Positions 22,034 to 33,869 of a DNA stretch of 64,000 nt are shown piece after piece. Origin of the DNA: Gnetum montanum. Lineage: Eukaryota > Streptophyta > Gnetopsida > Gnetales > Gnetaceae. The notes beneath the pieces are model-generated. The model was not told the origin of the DNA, searched no databases, and worked only from the letters and a program-made list of their open reading frames with translations. Location: the NCBI GenBank assembly GCA_015680685.1, contig MNCI01005291.1:654860-718859 (forward strand), in the 5' to 3' direction. Position 1 is the stretch's first letter, and every line of letters begins with the position of its first letter. The position numbers and the translations under genes are program-made.

Positions 22034-24640
22034 GAAACTTAAGATTAGGAAAAATACAAGCTCTTATCAAGGCTTAAATCATTAAAGGAATTCCTTAGGT
22101 AAGTCATTTGTAAGAGGTATGTTTTACATGCTAACATGGTAAGCAAACTTGTTTTACCTTTAAGCGAGTGAACTTTCATTGTAAAAATAAACTTGAAGTA
22201 CTACATATGAATGTTTGTGGCTCTTTTGATATAGCTAGTTTTGATGGAAGCAAATATTTCTTTCTTATTGTTAATGATTATACTAGAATTTCATGGCTAA
22301 CAAGTATTGAGAAAAAGTATGATGTTTTAAAATGTTTTACAATATTCAAAGTATGGTTAAACTAAAATAGAACTTAAAATGAAAATCATTAAGACTGACA
22401 ATGGAGATGAGTTTACCTAAAATGACTTTTATGAGCTATGTAGAGATTTAGGTATCAAGAGATAATTCTCATTAGCTATAACATGTGAGTAAAATGATGT
22501 TGTAGAATGAGAAATAAAGCTATACACAAGATGATAAGATTAATGTTGAATGAGAAGTATGTACCAAAGTACCTATGGAATGAGGTAGCTTGAACAATTG
22601 TGTATATCATCAATAGATATTTGTAAGAGCTAATAAGGTAAGACTCCTTATGAAATTTGGTAAGATAAAATGGCTAATGTTCAATATTTCAAAATTTTTG
22701 GAGCACTATATTAAGAATCAACATAATTTTCACAAGCTTGATAGCCGTTGAGTAGATGTTCTATTTATTGGATTGCTAACACTTAAAAACATTAAAGATT
22801 GTTGAAATACTTCATGTTAAATTGATGAATTATTTTAATATGATAATAATGTGACTAAGAAAGGTATGAATGCATATAAAGATGATAATGATTATGGCAT
22901 TTTGACATTTGAACAAGATGATGAGATTGATGAAGAATAACCAGTCTCTATGGGTGAAACAGAAATAGAATAAGAGGCTACAACTAATGATGGCCTAAGG
23001 AGAAGAATATAGAGGTTCATATCCATGGTAGATATTCTTAGGATGCCTCTCACATAGAGAATAAGAAGAAATATAGCTAAAGTAATGGATCATGATGTAT
23101 TAGAATGTTATCTTGGTTTTTCCATTCCTCTAACAGTTAGAAAAGCTCTTGGACATAAGGACTAGAAAAATGCCATGATTGAAGAGATGAAGTAGATTAT
23201 AAAGAGTAATACTTAAGAGCTTGTTCCATGGCCCAAAGAAGCTAATGTCATTGAAACTAAGTGATCTTTGCAAGTAAGCTAAATGAGCATGGTGAAGTAA
23301 CCCAAAACAAGGTAAGCTAAGTAGTAACAAGATTTGCACAAATATAAGGGCTTGATTATCATGATACATTTGCTCTAGTTGCAAGATTGAAATCTATTAG
23401 AATGTTGTTAGGTGTTGTAGCTTATCAAGGGTTTAAGCTCTACCAAATTTATATAAAATCTAAATTCGAAATGGATAAATAAAAGAGATAGTATATATAG
23501 AAAAATTAGAAGGATTCATTAATGTTGAAAAGCCAAATCATGTGTATCAGCTACACAAATCTTTATATGATTTTAAACAAGTCCCTAGGATATGGTATGC
23601 TAAGCTTGATTCATATTTAGCTAAAAATAGATATTTGAAAGCACTTCTGAATAGTATCCTTTATATTAAAAAGGATAATTAGGATTTTTAGTTACTTAGA
23701 TTTATGTTGATGATCTAATGTTTGGAGAAAAAAGCTTAAGTTTGGACAAAGAATTTGTTGAAGCTATGAAATCAAAGTTTGAAATGTTTGTGATAGGAGA
23801 GTTATCTTATTTTTAGGGCCTACATATTCAACAACTTAGGAATGGAACGTTCATTTCACAAATAAAGTATGTTCAATAAATGCTTAAGCATTTTGGCATG
23901 ATAGAAGCTACAAATTGTGTAACTTCTCTTAGCACAAATGTACACCTTTACAGGGATGAATATGGAAAAAAATTTGATGCTACACTGTATATATCCATTG
24001 TGGAAAGCTTGCATTATGCTATAGTTAGTAGGATAGACATAGATTTCATGATAGGCTTGATTTCTAGATATTAGTTAGAACCAAAAGAATCACACCTAGT
24101 TATATTGAAAAGGATTTTGTGATATCTAAAAGGTACTACTAGTCATGGGCTATGGTATCCAAAAAGAAAAAGTTTTAAATTACAAGAATTTATGGATGCA
24201 GATTGAGCAAGAAATAAAGATGGTCAAAAATCTACTAGTGGGAATTGTCATTTTCTTATTAATAGACTCATGGCTAACCAAAAAGCAAAACTATGTATCT
24301 TTATCATTAGATAAAGTAGAATATGATGTAGTCTCACATAGCTACACATAGATTCTTTGGATGAGAGAAGTATTAAATATCTTTAGTATAACATTCTTTA
24401 ACCCAATGATTACTCATTGATATAATAAGGCTTCTAGTTCTATTTCTAAAAATCGTATTTTTCATTGTAAAACTAAACATATTGAGATTAAATATAATTT
24501 TCTTAGAGATCAGGTAGAGTTGCAAATAGTAAGATTATCATATATTTATTCCAAAGAATAGAGAGTAGGCTTTAAATAAAAAAATATTTCTATATCTTAG
24601 AACATTTCTGGATAAAACTAATTTACCTAGATGTACATAA
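22034..24640 (+). pseudogene. Copia integrase, RT and RNase H (decayed)
   Basis: This resumes the copia frame after element B. Integrase remnants run to about 22700. RT wording starts near 23090 and includes IYVDDLMFGEKSLSLDKEF (about 23705, the YVDD catalytic site) and LKHFGMIEATNC. RNase H follows (YLKGTTSHGLWYP, about 24125). Stops are very frequent, so no product is expected. It once encoded the enzymes that copy and insert the element. Confidence 0.75.
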
Positions 24641-24739
24641 GCTTTTAAAACTTCTAGTACTAGTTTAGGGATTTATTATAAGCTAACAACCTTTATTTCA
24701 AGGGGAGTAGGTAAATTTATATTTTAGGGGAGCAAGATA

Positions 24740-25310
24740 CTTTTAAGATGTAGTAGAAGAACTAGGTGTCCATGCTAAGTCTACTAATTTCTCAAAGCCA
24801 TATTTTATGGATCTATGCATTTCCTCATAGAGATCATGACCAAAGGATGACAATGTTTTTGACTCTGAGCTTAGACAATGCAGCAACTCCAAGAGGTCAT
24901 GAGTGAAGTATAGAGTCTCAATGTCTTTCTTTGTATAGCCTCTTCTTTCTTTAGGTGGTCTAGATGCCAAAGATCTCTTACTCTCACACTTCAAGCATTC
25001 TTGTTGTATTCGCATCATAAGAATTTCCACCTCCTTTTTAAATTTTTCTTATGCCTTTCACTTTTTTGTCTTTCTTTCATACTCTATTCTAGCTTGAATG
25101 TTAATGAATGCTCAATCCCTATTTGCCTCTAATCTTCTTAGCTTTGCCCCAAGCTCTCTAAAATCCTCTTGATTCATCAAAAATGTCTTATGAATATGCA
25201 TCGCAATGATGATTTTTAAGTTAGTTCTTGACTCTCTAATCTATTCTATGCCTTTTATATTTCGTATGTCTAGCTGTTCTCTCACTTTGATTAGTGTTTT
25301 TTTAAGTTAA
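24740..25310 (-). pseudogene. Antisense coiled-coil ORF inside copia element
   Basis: On the strand opposite to pol, the sequence reads as one frame of about 190 codons. The last 95 are uninterrupted and a few stops lie further upstream. It is rich in Lys, Glu, Arg and Leu (for example FRELGAKLRRLEANRD and EKFKKEVEILMMRIQQECL), with coiled-coil spacing, and ends SSSTTS-stop. The plus-strand frames over the same bases are more broken. It lies between the end of RNase H and the polypurine tract, so it belongs to the copia element. No family recognised; no catalytic motif seen. Confidence 0.5.
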
Positions 25311-25890
25311 GATCTAATGTGTATCTCTTTTTGGTTTTTATTGCCTATGTTTATCTTTGTGTTTTTAGCTTAATTTGTTTAATGATAGAGGGAGCTTCAT
25401 TTGAATTTATTTTGCAAAAAGGGAAAGAATTGATTATGATGTCATTATGTATGAGATTTTTTCTTAGATGTATGAGCTATATTTTCAAAAAAGTGAAGAT
25501 TATTTCTTTGTTTTTATGATATGCACTATCTGTAGTGCTTCGATTAAAGGTTGTATTGTTCACTTTTGATGGAAGTGATTTGTGTAGCTGAGTGTAAACT
25601 ATGCCAAAATCTGGATCTATATGAGCTATGTTATGATAATTATTTACTTATTTTTTAATTGGCTATTTGATTATCCTATTTAACTTGATGTGTATTATTC
25701 TAAGCTTACTAAGCTCTTCATTTAGCATTTGTATGTTTGAGTTGAGATAATTTGTATGATGATTCTAAGTTTGATTTTTTTTCTGAATGAATATGAGTAT
25801 TGATCCTCAAGTTTTTCCTAAATGATTAATTGTGTATGATTCTTCTCTATTCTCTCTTATTCAATCTCACTATGTGAGCTGATCTAATCT
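25311..25890. other. Copia 3' region, no gene seen
   Basis: T-rich sequence between the antisense ORF and the polypurine tract. No conserved frame was found on either strand. Confidence 0.4.
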
Positions 25891-25905
25891 CAAAAAGGGG
25901 GATAT
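25891..25905 (+). other. Polypurine tract of copia element
   Basis: CAAAAAGGGGGATAT directly precedes the TGTTG start of the right LTR, in the usual copia form. Confidence 0.7.
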
Positions 25906-27165
25906 TGTTGTGTGTTTTGAGTTTGGTTGTAGGTTCTACTTTTCAATAAAGCTTTTGGTTTTACGTGGGTTTGAGCCCTTAGCTTATATTTTGTAGGGAA
26001 AGTATTTTATATGCCACATCAGCATGTAGAGATGGTTTGTAGAACCATGTTTGGATTCTAGTTAATTGATTCTACTAGCTCAGCATTGTGCACTTAAATA
26101 ATTTTAATCTAACTCTTTTTATTAACTTGAAAATGAGAGGTTAAATTGGTTTTATATTTGAAAGATAGCTTGATTTATTTACATCAGCTTTATTTAGTGG
26201 TTCCTAAATTAAATAAGATCATGTGCATAAAATTTTTTTTTATTAAGCTTAGCATGTAGAGCCAACTCGTACAACTATTTTTTGGTTCTACAAAGGAATG
26301 AGAAATAACTCTACCACATAAGCTTGTTCTTAATAGGACTTAGGTTCAATATTAAATAGTTTTAGAGCACATAGGCTTAAAGATTTTCAATCTAGCTTAT
26401 CTCATAGAACCAACTTGTAGAGGCTTATTTTGATTCTACAAATAATCATTTAGTTAGCTCCACCATGTTAGTGAAGCATTAAATAGAAGTATATTGTAGA
26501 GCTATTATTTTCATTCTATGAAGTGTTCATTCAATTAGCTCTACCACATTAGCATTTCTTATGCACATGCAGGCTTGATTGAAAAGCTTGTTTCTTCTTA
26601 GAAAAAATTTAGAGCTATTTTTAGGCTCTACTAGACATTTTGTCATAGTAGCTCATAGAGGCATATTTTAGAATCAATTTTTGTTCTACAAAGCTCTTTT
26701 AGCAGATCTCTACCATATCAATATCTAATTTCATGCACAAAAAAGTCTATTAAAAACTAATAAAAATTCATGAGAATCAAAAGCTTCTTATTTTCTTTAA
26801 ACTACTCATTTCCATGTTAGCCTAAGTAGAATGAAAGCCAGAAACTATTTAGAGTGAGTTTGTGGATCTATATAGGTTCACTGGAAAAAGGTCATACCTT
26901 ACCTAAAAAAATAAAAAGGATCATTCTAACCTTGCATTAAAAAAGGTGTTATAAGTAGAAGCCTAAGCCTGTACTACTACAAAAGCAAGGTAAACCTCAT
27001 TACTAGAAATAGGTGTTGGTTGTCGATGTTTAAAGAGTCATTATCTCTAACATATGCAAAGCTTGCTATTTTCTCAAGAAGGAACTATTTCATCAAAATC
27101 AGTTGATAGATTTCTTCCTTCTCTATTGAGCTTTTAATATTTACCTCAAGATCATACTAGATGCA
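25906..27165 (+). repeat. Right LTR of copia element, truncated
   Basis: Aligns with 12653 onward, then similarity stops near 27165, while the left copy continues to its primer site. Confidence 0.7.
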
Positions 27166-27298
27166 AATAATACCCTAATTTGTTTTCTTTTAAACTAGTA
27201 GAGATAAGATTCTATTAATTTATAAATTTATATTCAAAATTAATCACTACCTAATTGAAAGTAAATAGGTTTGGTAGGCTACATTTGCATAGGCGCAT

Positions 27299-27793
27299 CT
27301 AAAAGATTCCTCTTTGATGAGCCAATGTCTTAGTAGAGGCTGTACTACCCAAAAATGTGTTATACTTGATTAAATTTTCTCTAAGGTCTTTCAACTTGCC
27401 ATCAATTGAGACAACTAATACAAACTTGAAAAAATTAAACTCATATAAATGTTTACTTCCTAATATATAACAAATATATGATAAAAAGGTAAAAACAAGG
27501 CAAAAATCTTGATTATAATTGTTAATAAGAAGCAATTATTTTCAACCATAAATATTATAATTAACAATGCACTTGAAGAAGCTAGATTGCTCAAAGATAT
27601 AAGCATTGGAGGTTAATGAATCTTCTACCATGGTTTGAATTGCATTTTGGAACAATTCCTTTCTATCATCCTTCAATAACTTGCATAGATTTTTCACATT
27701 AGTAGTGACATCCACCATGATTTTTGGAATTTCAAGCATCTTTCCTTTGATGACCATGTAATGTGAAACTTTTTGTAGAGTATATGCTATCAT
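27299..27793 (-). other. Two adjacent minus-strand open stretches, unrecognised
   Basis: Open segments 27793-27542 and 27535-27299 carry lysine/leucine-rich protein-like sequence (KGKMLEIPKIMVDVTT; SIDGKLKDLRENLIKYN). They do not connect in frame without a splice, and no clear splice sites were identified. They could be exons of a host gene disturbed by the copia insertion, or chance. No family recognised. Confidence 0.25.
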
Positions 27794-29221
27794 GGATAAT
27801 CCTAGTAAGGCCTAGTATACATTTTTCCCTAACTATAAAAATTTTCCTTGACCTTGGATATGTTCTAAGATTAATTAACATACATACAGAGAAATTACCA
27901 TGGATATCATCTAGTTAATGAAGGATATATTTTTTGCTAGCTATGTTTCAATTAGAGGAGGTAGGAAGAATGGGAAATATTAGAAAATTTAGAACCTATA
28001 ATAAATATGCAGTAAGATTATGATTAAAAAAATAGAGAAATACTAGAAACCTAGAGACCCACCCAATGATTGCATTCATTAAGAAAATATAGAGTAGACA
28101 ATTTTGGGAAATGAATGTGTTGTGCTACTTTATCCATGTTCCTAGCAACATATATAGAAAACCAAATTCCTTTTAATATTTATTATTAATGATGAGGTGG
28201 GTGAAGAAATGTGCAAGTGTTGCAGTAATAGTAGTTCTAATAGTATCATTGATTAAAATTATATAAAAGATAAGATAGTAGGTATGTTTAATTGAAAAGT
28301 TATGTTTATGTGCCTATGCATATTTTTAATCAATGATATAGTGTATATACATTCTACCTTTAATTTACTCTATATTAAATTAATGATATTTCCATTGTTG
28401 GTCAATATGGATTACTTTGAGTTAAGATGTTTAATCTAGCATTCATTTTGATAGTTTTATACTAATGTGATGTATTTATTTATTTTTGAATGCAAAATTC
28501 TTTAGTGTTAAGACTTTATTGAATATCTTAGAATGGTAATATGTATTGTAGGTATGTTATAGAAGTAATAGATAATATTTTTTAGGTGAAATATTCTAGG
28601 TATTATAAGCTATCGAAGATACTAGTAGTTGGAGTATTAATTTTTTAAAATTATTTTAATTAATAAGAGGGTTAAACATAGCATAAGCTAGGTATGTCCT
28701 AAATTAATATTTCCATGTAAGTTAGGATGAAATTTTGATCTTTAATAATTATAACTATGTTTTTTTTCACCATTATAAATTCCTAATATTATATTCTTAA
28801 TTTTTTAATTAAAGTAAAATTTTAAATAATATAATATGTGCTAAAAGAGTAGAATATTTTCAAGTATATAAACAAAAACAAGAAATAATACAAATAATGA
28901 AGAATTAGAAGTGTTACAAAAATGTGAAAGAATTTACAAAGAGAATTTTTAAAAATGATAAAAATTAGTGACTAATATTAGTAATAGTTCATTGTTTATG
29001 CCAACACAACGTAGAGAGATTAGAGTAAACAATGTTACCTTATTAGACTTTAATGATCAAATATGTAAGCAAAAACTTAAAAAATATTATACAAACTCAA
29101 CCAAATCATGGTAGAAATAAGGCATTAGAAATTTTAAAAATTTTCAAATTTAAAGATAAAAAATATTAAAAGTGTTTAATTAAGATTCCAAAATTCTCTA
29201 TAAACTATTTCAAATGAATTT
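27794..29221. other. AT-rich stretch, no gene seen
   Basis: No stable frame is seen. The last 200 bases may hold the broken start of the Helitron Rep gene that becomes legible from 29222. Confidence 0.4.
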
Positions 29222-29394
29222 AAATCTAAAACATGTAATGAAAGAAGATTTGTGATGTTAATTAGCAAGAAAAATACCATATGGGGATGTCAAAGATGTT
29301 AAAAATAAAACTATCCTAAATTTTTTTCTATATCAAATAATATGGATTGAGGAGAATAACCATGTGAATTACAAGTATTAATCCAAGTTGAAGA
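29222..29394 (+). pseudogene. Helitron Rep N-terminal fragment
   Basis: The plus-strand reading gives CNERRFVML, IWGCQRC and ISNNMD, then ends IQVEE. This matches the cysteine-rich lead and the NxMDPG..LTQVEE block of plant Helitron Rep-helicases. The frame resumes without loss at 33875, on the other side of the inserted LTR element. Stops stand in for Arg/Gln/Pro codons. Confidence 0.6.
29390..29394. repeat. Target-site duplication GAAGA of element C
   Basis: GAAGA precedes the left LTR and recurs at 33870-33874, right after the other LTR. Confidence 0.75.
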
Positions 29395-29964
29395 CGTCAT
29401 GTCTCTATTCCTAAATAATGTTGCTACATAACAAAGATTGTGACTTTTCATAAAGATTGTTAGTGTTATTGTAACAAGACTCGAAAGGGTAGTTGTAATT
29501 AAGACTCGAAAAGGCATGCTATAATAACGAATGTGTTTCTTGGGGTAAGATTTGTGGGTTTGACTTGAGGCATTTATACCTAGGCTTAGAGGTCATGTGA
29601 GACATGGAGTGGTAGAGCCCGTACATGCAAGTCACAAGAAGCTGGGTGAAGTAGGATAGGAAGTGGATTGGCCATCTCTTCTAGTCAGTTATAGGCCTAA
29701 CTATGGTGGAAGTGCTGGATTGCCTCTAAGGGATAGATGTTGAAATAAAAAACCCTAAGCAAAACTCTCAGAGCATGATTCAGATACTTCATTTAATATC
29801 AATAAAGCATTTTTTCCTATTTTTTCATTTTCATTATTATTTCCTTTACGCATAATGTCAACTATTACATATATTTTGCATTTGATATATTGTCTTCCTA
29901 CACATAATGTCTAATATAACATATATTTGACATTTTCCATGACATCCAGGGATAAGATGTCATA
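29395..29964 (+). repeat. Left LTR of element C
   Basis: Aligns with 33295-33869 and ends GATGTCATA. The first base pair appears to have mutated from TG to CG. Confidence 0.75.
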
Positions 29965-30819
29965 ATTAGTATTGGAGCAAACCATGACCCAAGGGCCATT
30001 TAGAACCATGGGCTAGGTACAACATGAACTTGATGATGAACCATGAAGCCACAACATACGAAAGCCATTAATCTTTCACCATATGCACTATATGTTTGAG
30101 ATATCCCACCAGCCAATAAAATTCATTCATGGATATCATTGACTGATCTAATTACGCCTCATCAAAATTCAACAAGTTGCAAAAAAGAGTTGGTAAGACA
30201 AGGATACATCGATCCAAGTAACTCTTACCTATCTTAATACTATAAATATTAATTGATTAAAGTCATTCTTAAGTTCCTTCCAAAAATTTATTAACCAGGA
30301 CCTAAATTGATCTTTTTTTGTTGAAGATATTTACCCTAAGCAACTTAGAGTAATTTATAAGTCATCATGTTTTCCATATATCAACTTGGTAATGTTGTTT
30401 TGATAGAATAAGCTAGTTTGGACCTTTTAAAATCTTGAAAATAAAAGCTCATTTTTGAACCTAAGGCTATGTCCAATGCATAGTACTCATTGAGATGATT
30501 CCAATGGTATAAATTTTATCTTGATCGGACTTATGGTTTGGGAGATATCTTGTTTTTAAGTTTCTCATTATGTATGCATTAAAATAATATTAAATTATTA
30601 TTAAAAAAATAATAATTAAAAAATTTCAAAAATTTAGGATCAGGAATGAAACTCAGAATCACTATTTATCAATACAGAACCCCCAACTTGTTGTCAATCG
30701 AACCACCACGTCAATTGCCGAGGTAGGGTAGAATAAAATAATAATAAAATTTTTTTATAAAAATTTGAGTGGGAGGTCATGGGTTCAAACAAAGGCATCC
30801 ATAGTTTTAATTATAATAT

Positions 30820-30823
<4 letters not shown>

Positions 30824-30851
<28 letters not shown>

Positions 30852-30860
30852 AAATAATAT
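30824..30860. repeat. ATA-type simple repeat
   Basis: Run of AATAAT units inside element C. Confidence 0.6.
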
Positions 30861-31209
30861 ATTAAAAAAATAGAGCTCTTCATAGGCCACGTTGGCTTGT
30901 AAGGGCCGTGTGGTCCCTACAAGCTATGTAGGTCCTACAAGGGTCATGCTAGCCTTGTCAACCATGCAAGCCCTATTAGAGCTACAAAACCCTATTTAGG
31001 GGCAACTTCCCTCTACCCTCTACAAGGCCACCCACGATCTACCTCGCATTGTTGGTTTCTATGCTCCATGTGTCATCGTGTTGCCTAGCTACTCCACCAC
31101 ATGTTGGCCAACTATGTTGCATGCTCCTGCTACCATCACTCCAAGAGTGCTTACTACTCTATTGCTTCCACATGCCACATTCCAATGCCTACCATTTCCA
31201 TGCATGGAC

Positions 31210-31660
31210 AGTGATGATAGACATTGACGATGTTGTCGATTATAGGCATCCTTGGCACCTCATGGGGACCAATGGCACTGTTGATTATTGGCATCCCTGA
31301 AGCTTTGCAAGCATTGATGACATCATGGATTATAGGAATCCCTAGCGCATTAAGGGAATTGATGGCACTGCCAATTATAGGCACCCTTGGTGCTCCATAG
31401 GCATTGATGGTGCCTTAGATTACAAGCACCCCAACATTGCAGATTATAGACATCATCTAGTACAGGGAAACCCTTTTCGACAATGCATTGGCTCCATGTT
31501 GAGCCATGAAAGCCTTGTTTTGGGCCACATAGGTCCTTAGAAGGGCTTTGCAGGCCCTGAAAAAGGACTATGGAAGCCCTTGAAAGGATAGTGTAGGCCC
31601 ATAAAAGGGTAGCGTAGCCCCATAAAAGGGTAGCAAAACCTTGCAACTACCTTTTTCATT
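31210..31660. repeat. Tandem repeats inside element C
   Basis: About four 55-65 bp units contain CATTGATGGCACTG, GATTATAGGCATCC and TTGG. Next come shorter units of the form AGGCCC(A/T)..AAAGGGTAGC. The interior between LTRs is otherwise without features. Confidence 0.55.
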
Positions 31661-33294
31661 GATGCTCTACACTCTTTCTCATCACTTTGTACTCTATGTT
31701 CACTACTAGCATTGCTATCATTGCCCTTGTTCCTGCTACCAACACAAGCTCTTCTCCCTTGTAGCTATCCACCACCAAGGACAAGTCTCTAATGTACATC
31801 ACTATCCATCGTCCTTGTCATTGACCTACTCTTGATGTCACCATTATTGTTGCTATCACTATAGTCATTGCTGTTACTATTCTTGTTGCCACATGATGGA
31901 AAATTCTTTGTTACCTAAAAGAAATTTTGAATTTTTTCCATGAGCTAATGGAAAATTTGAAATTACTATCAACTAACCAAAAATTTAAAATCATTGTCAA
32001 TTTTTTTTTTACATCAAGAATGTGAGGAAATAATTTTTTAAAAAATAATTTGATGTGTTGGTAGCTCATGAGATAATAATTCCAAAAATTAGTATTTACC
32101 CTTTGCTTGATATACTTCCTGGAGACCCTCAAAAATTCAATTTTTAGCATAATTTGAGCATATGATATCCTTTTTCAACATATCAATAATCATCTCCAAC
32201 ATTTTTCACCCTTCTACACTCAATGGTAGGGTTAGATTTATCATTTGAGCACTTGATAAGTTGATGATATCATAAATTGTGCTCTATAAATTCAATGTTT
32301 TAGGCCTTAAGATCAAGTGCTTAATTTTTTCTTATAGTCTTAAGACCTCTATGGCATGTTATTGGTTACACTAATAGAGTTAGTGTTCTTAAGGGAGGTA
32401 GAAAGATCATTAAGAATTAGATAATGTAGTTAAATATTAGTAAATTAGTTGAAGAATCAATTGATGTATTAGTATCAATAGATACTAGTTGATGAATTAG
32501 TTGATGTATTCCATTGTCTAGTGCATATTCTGTTTACTTTGAATCTTTAGTAGATAAATTAGGTTCTAGAATTTAGGAATAGATGATGTTGATGGATAGT
32601 ATACAATAAGAACCATAGTTTACCAATTTCTTTACTATGATTAATGAGGATGAATTAGCAACATTCTTTATTGAGACCTTGGATTATATTTTGTACAATG
32701 TTTGATTCTTCCAAGTTACCAAGTTACTAGAGTTAATTTCTAAACAAGAAGTGGAGAAGAATCAAGATCAAGTTTTGTCATTCGAAAGAAGACCATTCAA
32801 TCATATGCCACTTATGGTAGAATTACAGTTATTCCCATCAGTTGATACGGTTGATCAATATTAGGAAGTATCTCACTCTTACTATTATTTATGATCTGAT
32901 TATTTTATTCATTGTTTTATTTATATTTTAATTAGATACATAAAATATCTAAGGTAATGAAAGTTGGGCATAAAGAATTTTCCCTACCTTCACTTGGATA
33001 ACTAGATACGAGTTGTACTTTGTGTGACCTTGGTTAGGACTTGTGATTGGTGGTTGGTAGATCTTTAATTAATCTCTTGTTATTATTTTAGAAAATGAGG
33101 TAAGTATTAATAAAATAATATTTAATACTCATAGAAATTCTTCTCACACATATTTTATTTACAGAATAAGCAAGAAATAACCTCAAGAAATCAAATTATT
33201 GAAGCATAGGATCATAATAGAAGCATTGAATTCGTAAAAAGAAATAGTGAACTTGAACTCATTCGAGGAGGAACGAAAGTTAAGGGGGGTAGAT

Positions 33295-33869
33295 TATCAT
33301 AGCCTTGTTTCCAAATGATGTTTCTACATAACAAAGATGGTGACTCTTCATAACAAGTATTAGTTTTATCATAACAAGACCTGAAAGGGTAGTCGTAATT
33401 AAGACTCAAAAGGGCATGTTGTAATAACATACATGTTTGTTGAGGTAACCTTTGGGGGTTTGACTTGAGGAATTTATACTTGGGCTTAGAGGTCATGCTA
33501 GGCATGGAGTGGTGAAGCCAGCATAGGCAAGTCACACGAAGCTGAATGAAGCAGGACAGGAAGTGAACTGGCCATTCCTTTTGGTCGATTATAGGCATAA
33601 CCATGGTGATAGTGTTAGATTGCCTCTAACGGATAGATGCTGAAAGAAGAAAACCCCAAGGAACACTCTTACAACATGATCTAGATACTCCATTTAATAT
33701 CACTAAAGCATTCTTTTCTTTCTCTTTCTACAGTTTATCTATTATTTCCTTTATGCATAATGTCAAATGTTATGTATATTTTGCATTTCGTATATTGTCT
33801 TCTTATGCATAATGTTTAATATAGCATATATTTGACATTTTCCATGATATCTAGGGATGAGATGTCATA
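33295..33869 (+). repeat. Right LTR of element C
   Basis: Starts after a G-rich purine tract at 33279-33294 and ends GATGTCATA before GAAGA. Confidence 0.75.

Larger units (their letters stand above)
12653..27165 (+). mobile_element. Ty1/copia retrotransposon, decayed, with nested gypsy element
   Basis: The left LTR starts TGTTGTGTG at 12653. A homologous copy starts at 25906 after the polypurine run AAAAAGGGGGATAT. Between them, plus-strand remnants follow copia order: gag, zinc knuckle, DSG protease, GAG-pre-integrase, integrase, RT with YVDD, RNase H. The integrase entry is interrupted by element B at 16704-22033. Homology of the right LTR stops near 27165, so the right end is truncated and no target duplication was found. 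Many stops throughout show an old copy. Confidence 0.8.
29395..33869 (+). mobile_element. Element C: small non-coding LTR retrotransposon in Helitron
   Basis: The LTRs (570 and 575 bp) share a long stretch of similarity and are flanked by GAAGA. A weak Met-tRNA-like primer motif follows the left LTR (TTAGTATTGGAGC). A clear purine run (AAGTTAAGGGGGGTAGAT) precedes the right one. The 3.3-kb interior shows no gag, protease or pol in any frame, so the copy is a non-autonomous, LARD-like element. The surrounding Helitron frame is restored exactly when the element and one GAAGA are removed. Confidence 0.8.
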
